64,000 nucleotides of DNA, taken from NCBI RefSeq assembly GCF_021462265.1, contig NZ_JAJONF010000015.1, positions 1-64,000 of the forward strand. The letters are read 5' to 3'. The stretch is from Streptomyces shenzhenensis. Its GTDB lineage: Bacteria; Actinomycetota; Actinomycetes; Streptomycetales; Streptomycetaceae. Below are positions 59,313 through 64,000 of the stretch, piece after piece. Position 1 is the stretch's first letter; every line of letters starts with the position of its first letter. The notes beneath the pieces are model-generated. The model made no database searches. It saw nothing but the letters and a program-made list of their open reading frames with translations, and had not been told where the DNA came from. A program made the position numbers and the translations under genes.

Positions 59313-60334
59313 GGCGGGCCGTCCGCCCGTACCCGGTCCAGCCAGTCCGTCGGGGACAGCCCGAAGGAGCTGCGGAAGGCCTTGCCGAATCCGGCCGCGC
59401 TGGTGAACCCCCAGCGCCGGGCGACCTGGCCCAGGCTGACCGAGCCCGCCGGCCGCGCGGTGAGCTCCCGGCGGCACTCGCCGAGGCGCAGGTCGCGGAT
59501 CCACTGGCAGACGGTGGTGTCCTCGGCTTCGAACAGCCGGTGCAGGTAGCGCACCGAGATGCCGTGCGCGCGGGCGATGACGGACGGGGTCAGTCCGGGG
59601 TCGGACAGGTGCCAGCGGATGTACGTCCTGACGCTCAGCAGCAGCGCGCCGTCGGCGCCCGGCAGGTCGGCCGGGTCCGCGCCCAGCTGGTCCGCCGCCG
59701 TGGCCGCCACCAGGTCGATGACGCTCTCCGCCAGCCGCTCGGCCGTCGGTGTGGTGTACGACGCGGAGGTGTCCGCCAGCCGTTCCAGCAGCGGCCCGAG
59801 CAGCGCGGGGAGCCCGCCGCCCGGGTGGATGGCGCGGCCGGTGAGCTGCCGTATGTCGGCCTCCGGGAGCCCCAGCAGCGGGCGCGGTATGGCGAAGATC
59901 TTCAGCCGGAAGCGGTCCGGGAAGGTGGTGTGGAAGGGGCGCCGGGTCTCGAAGAACCCGATGTCGCCGGGGAGCAGCTCGGTGGCGCGGCCGTCCTGTT
60001 CGACCCGGGCGCGGCCGGTGCTCTGGACGGCCACGAAGATCTCCCGTCCGTCGCCCCGGGCGATGAACCGCGGCGACCGGTGGACCCGGCCGGGGTCGGC
60101 CTCCACCGTGGTGATCCGCAGCTCGCCGAGGCGGTCGGTGCGCAGGGTGGCGTCGTAGGTACGGCCCTCGGCGGCGATGTCCATCCCCACCAGAGTGCCG
60201 AGAACGGCGTCGTGCCAGTACTCCAGGCTCTCGTGGGGCGGGACCGAGCACGTGGTCAGCACCCTGGTCCGTTCGCTCGCCGCGCCGGCCGGACGCCGGC
60301 TCATCTCCTCGTAGGAGCCGATCGCGGTTGGCAT
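59306..60334 (-). CDS. AraC family regulator (AraC_binding_2), upstream copy
   Basis: 342 residues with the same architecture as its downstream neighbour: regulatory domain (GDIGFFETRRPFHTTFPDRFRLK in outline), then ISVRYLHRLFEAEDTTVCQWIRD and WGFTSAAGFGKAFRSSFGLSPTDW. The ATG at 60334 has only a weak ribosome site; a later ATG (about residue 11) is possible. An AraC_binding_2 member such as FeaR-type regulators often senses aromatic or amine catabolites. First of the leftward AraC pair, 76 bp after the esterase gene. Confidence 0.88.
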   Translation of the reverse strand: MPTAIGSYEEMSRRPAGAASERTRVLTTCSVPPHESLEYWHDAVLGTLVGMDIAAEGRTYDATLRTDRLGELRITTVEADPGRVHRSPRFIARGDGREIFVAVQSTGRARVEQDGRATELLPGDIGFFETRRPFHTTFPDRFRLKIFAIPRPLLGLPEADIRQLTGRAIHPGGGLPALLGPLLERLADTSASYTTPTAERLAESVIDLVAATAADQLGADPADLPGADGALLLSVRTYIRWHLSDPGLTPSVIARAHGISVRYLHRLFEAEDTTVCQWIRDLRLGECRRELTARPAGSVSLGQVARRWGFTSAAGFGKAFRSSFGLSPTDWLDRVRADGPPC

Positions 60335-60409
60335 GCTCGCAGTCTCACCGGGCGACGGGTACCCACGCATCAGTCGGCCGACTGGTCCTCGGTGCTGTTC
60401 CCGCGCCCG

Positions 60410-61378
60410 TCACCGCAGTCGGGCCCGCAGGAAGGCGCAGCCCGTCAGCAGCGCCGCCCGGGTGGGCGCGCTGTCGGCGAGGGCGTGCAGCGCCACGAAG
60501 TCGTGGATGGTCCCGAGGAACCGCGCGGACAGCACCTCGACGCCGGCCTCGGACAGCCGTCGCGCGTACTGCTCGCCCTCGTCGCGGGCCACGTCGGCCT
60601 CGGCGGTGACGACCAGGGCCGGCGGCAGTCCCGCCAGTTCCGCCGGGCGCGCCTGCAACGGTGCCGCGGTGGGCTCGCCGCGGCGGGCCGGGTCGGCGAC
60701 GTACCGCTCCCAGTAGGCGCGCAGCGCCCGGCGGGTGAGCAGGTAGCCGGTGGCGAACTGGCGTTGCGAGGGACTGTCGCAGCGGGCGTCGGTGAGCGGG
60801 TAGTAGAGGAGCTGTGCGCGGATCCGCGGTCCGTGCCGCGCCTTCGCCAGCATGGTCACCGCGGCCGCCAGCGTGGCACCGGCGCAGTCGCCGCCGACGG
60901 CCAGCCTGCCGGGGTCCAGCCCGAGCGCGTCGGCCCGGGAGACCGCCCAGTCCAGCAGGGCGTAGCACTCCTCCAGCGCCACCGGGTAGCGGGCCTCGGG
61001 GGTGCGGCTGTACTCGGGGACGACGGCGCACACGCCGGCGCCGGTGACGAGTTCGCTGATGAGCCGGGCGTGGGTCTGGGCGTCGCCGAGCGCCCACCGG
61101 CCGCCGTGCAGGTACAGCAGGGCCGGGAGCGGACCCGTCGCGCCGGCCGGGCGTACGGTCCAGAAGCCGAGCAGCCGCGCGGGGCCCACCGGTGCCGCCT
61201 GGAAGACCGCGTCCACGTCGAAGTCCTCGAACCGGTCGGCCTGGGACTCCCGCAGCGCCTGCCGTGCCGCGTCCGGGCCGAGGTCGTCGAGGGCGGGCGG
61301 CACGGCGGCGGCGTTGACCAGGCGCTGCACCACCGGGTCGAGGACGACGGCGGCAGGACCCGGTGCTCCGGCTGTCAT
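60410..61378 (-). CDS. HSL-family hydrolase with Cys at the nucleophile position
   Basis: 322 residues, hormone-sensitive-lipase family. The oxyanion loop is HGGRWALG (HGGGW-like). The nucleophile elbow reads GGDCAGA, Cys in place of Ser (codon TGC). The acid is in TAEADVARDEGEQY, and His is in GTIHDFVAL. So the fold is complete but the Ser-Asp-His triad becomes Cys-Asp-His. It is paralogous to 49113 (GDSVGG). Its ATG at 61378 follows GGAGGGACGCAG on the coding strand. Whether it is an active thiol esterase, another transferase, or inactive is open. Confidence 0.85.
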   Translation of the reverse strand: MTAGAPGPAAVVLDPVVQRLVNAAAVPPALDDLGPDAARQALRESQADRFEDFDVDAVFQAAPVGPARLLGFWTVRPAGATGPLPALLYLHGGRWALGDAQTHARLISELVTGAGVCAVVPEYSRTPEARYPVALEECYALLDWAVSRADALGLDPGRLAVGGDCAGATLAAAVTMLAKARHGPRIRAQLLYYPLTDARCDSPSQRQFATGYLLTRRALRAYWERYVADPARRGEPTAAPLQARPAELAGLPPALVVTAEADVARDEGEQYARRLSEAGVEVLSARFLGTIHDFVALHALADSAPTRAALLTGCAFLRARLR

Positions 61379-61409
61379 CTGCGTCCCTCCGACCGTCCCT
61401 CGGACACCC

Positions 61410-64000
61410 TCACCGGCCCTGCACCAGGTCGCGGAGCTGATGGCGGCTGCTGATGCCGAGCTTGGGATACACGTTGTACAGGTGCGAGCCTACGGTGCGC
61501 GGCGAGAGGAAGAGCCGTTCACCGATCTCGCGGTTGGACAGGCCGCGCGCGACCAGCTGGACGATCTGTTGCTGCTGCGCGGTCAGTTGCTCCAGCAGAC
61601 CCGCGTCCGCCGGGGCGGGGGCCGCACCGCTGGCGCGCAGTTCGGTGCCGGCGGCGGCCGCGAGGGCGCCGGCGCCGAGGCGTTCCGCGGTCTCCAGGAC
61701 CGTGGTCAGCTGCTGGCGCGCCTCCAGGGTACGGCGGCAGCGGCGCAGCCAGATGGCGTAGTTGAGGCGGACGTGGGCGCACTCCCACGGCCAGCGGTTC
61801 GCTCCGTGGTTGACGAGCGCGAGCTGGAAGTGCTGCTCGGCCTCGCGGTCCGGGCCGACCAGGGCGGTGGCGTGGTGCAGCAGCAGCGTCATCCGGGTGC
61901 TGGGGCGGTCGCCCTGCTCCGCCAGGACCCGTTCCACGATCGGCAGCGCCTCGGCCGACCGGCCGGTGCGCTGGGCGGTGACGGCGAGTTCGGCGACGGC
62001 CCGCGCGGACAGGCAGGGGTGCAGGGGCGCGCCGTCGGCGGTGAACAGGTCGCGCAGCTGCCGCCAGGCGTCCTCCATGTCCCCGCGCCCGAGGGAGGCG
62101 AGACCGCGGGCGCGCAGCAGCCGGGCGTGGGTGGCCCGGTTCTCGTCCAGGGAGACGGCCCGCCATACGGAGGGGGTGAACCAGGGCTCAGGCGGCACGG
62201 TGCCGCGCAGCGCCCGTACGGTCAGGGCCTGCGCCTCCAGATCGGCGCGCAGCCGTGGCAGGCGCAGCACCGTGGCCTCCGTGAGGGCGTCCTCGATCAC
62301 GCTCCCGGCCTCGGCGAACCGCCCGGTGGCCAGCAGCGTGTCCACCAGCGGCGGCACCGACCAGCCGCGCAGCCCGAAGGCGCGGGCGCCGCGCAGCCGC
62401 TCGTCGGCGGTACGGGTCTGCCCAAGGTCCACGTCCGCCTCGTCCGCCTGGTGGGCGACCGCGGCGAGGACGGCGCGGGCGGCCGCCGCGTCGGGGGCGG
62501 CGGGCGGCCGGCCGGAGCCGGGCGGGGCGCCGGTGGGCGGGGCGGACCGCGGCCGGGTGACCGCGGCGACCAGTGCGGCCAGGGTCCGGGTGTGCGGGGT
62601 GTCCAGCCGGGCCAGGGGTCCGGCCGTGGCGGGCCGCCAACGCCCCGACGCGTCGGCGTGCCGGGCCCGGTCGAGCAGCGTGGGCAGGGCCGCCGTGTGC
62701 TCGGGCAGCCCGGACTGGACGGCGATGCCCGCCGCCAGGCCGGCCAGGGCGAGCGCGAGGGTCCGGTCGACGAAGGGAAAGTGCTCAGCGGCGTCGACGA
62801 GCAGCTCGAAGGCCTGGCGCTGGGCGGACTCGTGGGACAGGACGGAGGCCAGGGCACCGGCCGCGGCACAGCCGAACTCGGGTTCGCCGCCTTCCTGGAC
62901 GAGCCGTTCGTACAGCTCACGGACCCAGCCCGGGTCGCCCGCGGCATGAGCGGCCGTCATGGCCTCGGCCAGCCGGCGGGCGCGCTCCGGCGGCCGTGGG
63001 CTGAGCCGGGCCGCCTGCTCCAGGGCGCGTGCGGCCTCCACCGCGTCCCCGCGACGCCAGGCGGAGGCCTCCAGGGCGGCGGCGACGGACGCGTCGGCGC
63101 CCACGGTGGCGGCGGCCAGGTGCCGGGCCCGGACCTCGGGCAGCACGGCGACCCTGGCGAGCTCCCGGTGCGCCTGCTGGCGCTCCCCCGCCGGGCGCCT
63201 GAGGTAGGCGGCCGAGCGGGCCAGCGGCTGCCGGAAGTCGAAGCGGTCCTCGGCCAGCGCGATCAGCCCGGCCGCCTCCGCGGGCGCCCACACCGCGAGT
63301 TCGTCGGTGCCGAGGGCGGCCATCACGGTGGCGACGGTCTCGCCGGGTCCGGCGGCCGCCGCGTACAGCAGGGCCCGGCGGGTGGCGGCGGGAAGCGCGT
63401 CGACGCGTACGCCGAAGACGTGCGCGTGCCGTACCGCTTCGGCGGGGCCCGGCGCACCGCGGCCCAGTTCCACGAGGGCCAGCGGGTTGCCCTCGGCCTC
63501 GGCGAGGATCTCCAGCCGGTGCCGGCCGGTGGGCGCGGCCGGCTGACGGTCAAGGAGGGCGGCGGCCGAGGTGGCGCTCAGCGGGCCCAGCCGCAGGGTT
63601 TCGGTGCCCGGCGGCGGGGTGGGCAGGTCGGCCTCGTGGCGTGCGGCGAGCAGCACGGTCAGGGCGCGGCCGGACAGCTGGCGGACCGCGGCGAACAGCG
63701 CCTCCGGGAAGGTTCGGCCGCACAGGTCGGCGTCGTCCACGCACACCAGCACCGGCCGGGACGCGGCGAGCCGGTCCAGCAGCGCGGTCACTCCCGCGTG
63801 CAGCTCGGCCTCGTCCACCGGGTCGTCCGCTCGCGGTGCGGCCGTCAGCGCCCGTTGCTGCGCGGCGGGCAGGGCGGCCAGCTCCTCCTGGACCGGCGGC
63901 GTCAGCAGCTGGCGCAGACAGGCGTGCCCGTGCCGTGGGTCCTCGGCCCAGCCCTGCGCCGCCAGTACCAGCACACCGTCGACGGCGGCCCGCTCCCGGA
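61410..64000 (-). CDS. LuxR-type regulator with STAND/AAA ATPase domain (LAL family), partial
   Basis: At least 863 residues, 5' end beyond the right edge, so the Walker A is not in the window. Visible Walker B-like VLVCVDDADLCG near the start, ATPase helical domain, a long region of TPR-like helices, and a C-terminal LuxR helix-turn-helix: LTAQQQQIVQLVARGLSNREIGERLFLSPRTVGSHLYNVYPKLG (in outline). Large ATP-binding LuxR regulators (MalT/LAL type) often activate secondary metabolism or catabolic operons. Leftward, 31 bp before the esterase gene, so probably an operon with it and the AraC pair. Confidence 0.9.
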   Translation of the reverse strand, partial: RERAAVDGVLVLAAQGWAEDPRHGHACLRQLLTPPVQEELAALPAAQQRALTAAPRADDPVDEAELHAGVTALLDRLAASRPVLVCVDDADLCGRTFPEALFAAVRQLSGRALTVLLAARHEADLPTPPPGTETLRLGPLSATSAAALLDRQPAAPTGRHRLEILAEAEGNPLALVELGRGAPGPAEAVRHAHVFGVRVDALPAATRRALLYAAAAGPGETVATVMAALGTDELAVWAPAEAAGLIALAEDRFDFRQPLARSAAYLRRPAGERQQAHRELARVAVLPEVRARHLAAATVGADASVAAALEASAWRRGDAVEAARALEQAARLSPRPPERARRLAEAMTAAHAAGDPGWVRELYERLVQEGGEPEFGCAAAGALASVLSHESAQRQAFELLVDAAEHFPFVDRTLALALAGLAAGIAVQSGLPEHTAALPTLLDRARHADASGRWRPATAGPLARLDTPHTRTLAALVAAVTRPRSAPPTGAPPGSGRPPAAPDAAAARAVLAAVAHQADEADVDLGQTRTADERLRGARAFGLRGWSVPPLVDTLLATGRFAEAGSVIEDALTEATVLRLPRLRADLEAQALTVRALRGTVPPEPWFTPSVWRAVSLDENRATHARLLRARGLASLGRGDMEDAWRQLRDLFTADGAPLHPCLSARAVAELAVTAQRTGRSAEALPIVERVLAEQGDRPSTRMTLLLHHATALVGPDREAEQHFQLALVNHGANRWPWECAHVRLNYAIWLRRCRRTLEARQQLTTVLETAERLGAGALAAAAGTELRASGAAPAPADAGLLEQLTAQQQQIVQLVARGLSNREIGERLFLSPRTVGSHLYNVYPKLGISSRHQLRDLVQGR

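Noticed and set aside
61410..64000. Polyketide or NRPS cluster entry suggested by the LAL-type LuxR regulator
   Set aside because: No biosynthetic enzyme is in the window beside it; the neighbours are AraC genes and an esterase.

Overview
This is a very GC-rich, densely packed actinobacterial chromosome segment. Third codon positions are almost all G or C, GTG starts are common, and 4-nt stop/start overlaps (ATGA, GTGA) are frequent. The arginine deiminase operon, the Pnkp/Hen1 pair, a SepF paralogue, DUF5709- and DUF1275-type proteins, Dps and methylmalonyl-CoA mutase all point to Streptomyces or a close relative. I saw no rRNA, tRNA, transposase gene or CRISPR array.

Layout. 1-0.75 kb: 3' part of cysN with a terminator. 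1-4 kb: a small HATPase-type anti-sigma-like kinase, then a leftward arginine deiminase pathway (arcA, ornithine carbamoyltransferase). 4.1-6.2 kb: an SPFH/band-7 protein translationally coupled to an NAD-kinase-like protein. 6.2-10.2 kb: the Pnkp/Hen1 RNA-repair operon, leftward. 10.3-33.6 kb: a large catabolic island (below), interrupted at 29-30.7 kb by two leftward alpha/beta hydrolases. 33.7-41 kb: lipoprotein, F420-type oxidoreductase, a palindromic mobile-type repeat, MazG-like and AAA ATPase pair, SepF paralogue, membrane glycosyltransferase-like protein. 41-42 kb: YceI and its divergent MarR regulator with twin perfect operators. 42.1-47.1 kb: mutA-mutB-meaB. 47-50 kb: hypothetical membrane protein and a three-gene hydrolase/esterase operon. 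50.5-57.9 kb: DUF1275 protein, a 97-bp tandem repeat, poxB, GNAT, MFS transporter, dps, LysR, DUF5709. 58.3-64 kb: two overlapping AraC regulators, an esterase with a Cys in place of the nucleophilic Ser, and a large LuxR-type ATPase regulator running off the right edge.

The catabolic island is the main point of interest. It carries two complete sets of flavin-dependent hydroxylase, two-domain extradiol dioxygenase and C-C-bond (meta-cleavage-product) hydrolase. It also has one flavin reductase fused to an IclR-like domain, a fumarylacetoacetate-hydrolase-family enzyme, an RbsABC-type importer, a methylisocitrate-lyase-family enzyme, three FAD_binding_2 flavoproteins, an SDR, and an isochorismatase-fold and a racemase-fold protein that both lack their family's catalytic cysteines. 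Two overlapping TetR genes close it. Three promoters (minus-strand hydrolase, rightward operon, flavin reductase) each place a CACTACA-type operator at or just downstream of the -10, which ties the 22-kb region into one probable regulon. The gene content indicates ring hydroxylation, meta cleavage and processing of an aromatic or N-heterocyclic substrate that is imported by an ABC system. The substrate cannot be read from sequence.

Other signals worth following are the Cys-nucleophile esterase, the MITE-like element that supplies a gene's stop codon, a shared promoter layout upstream of dps and the DUF1275 gene, and apparently leaderless starts for mutA and the MarR gene.
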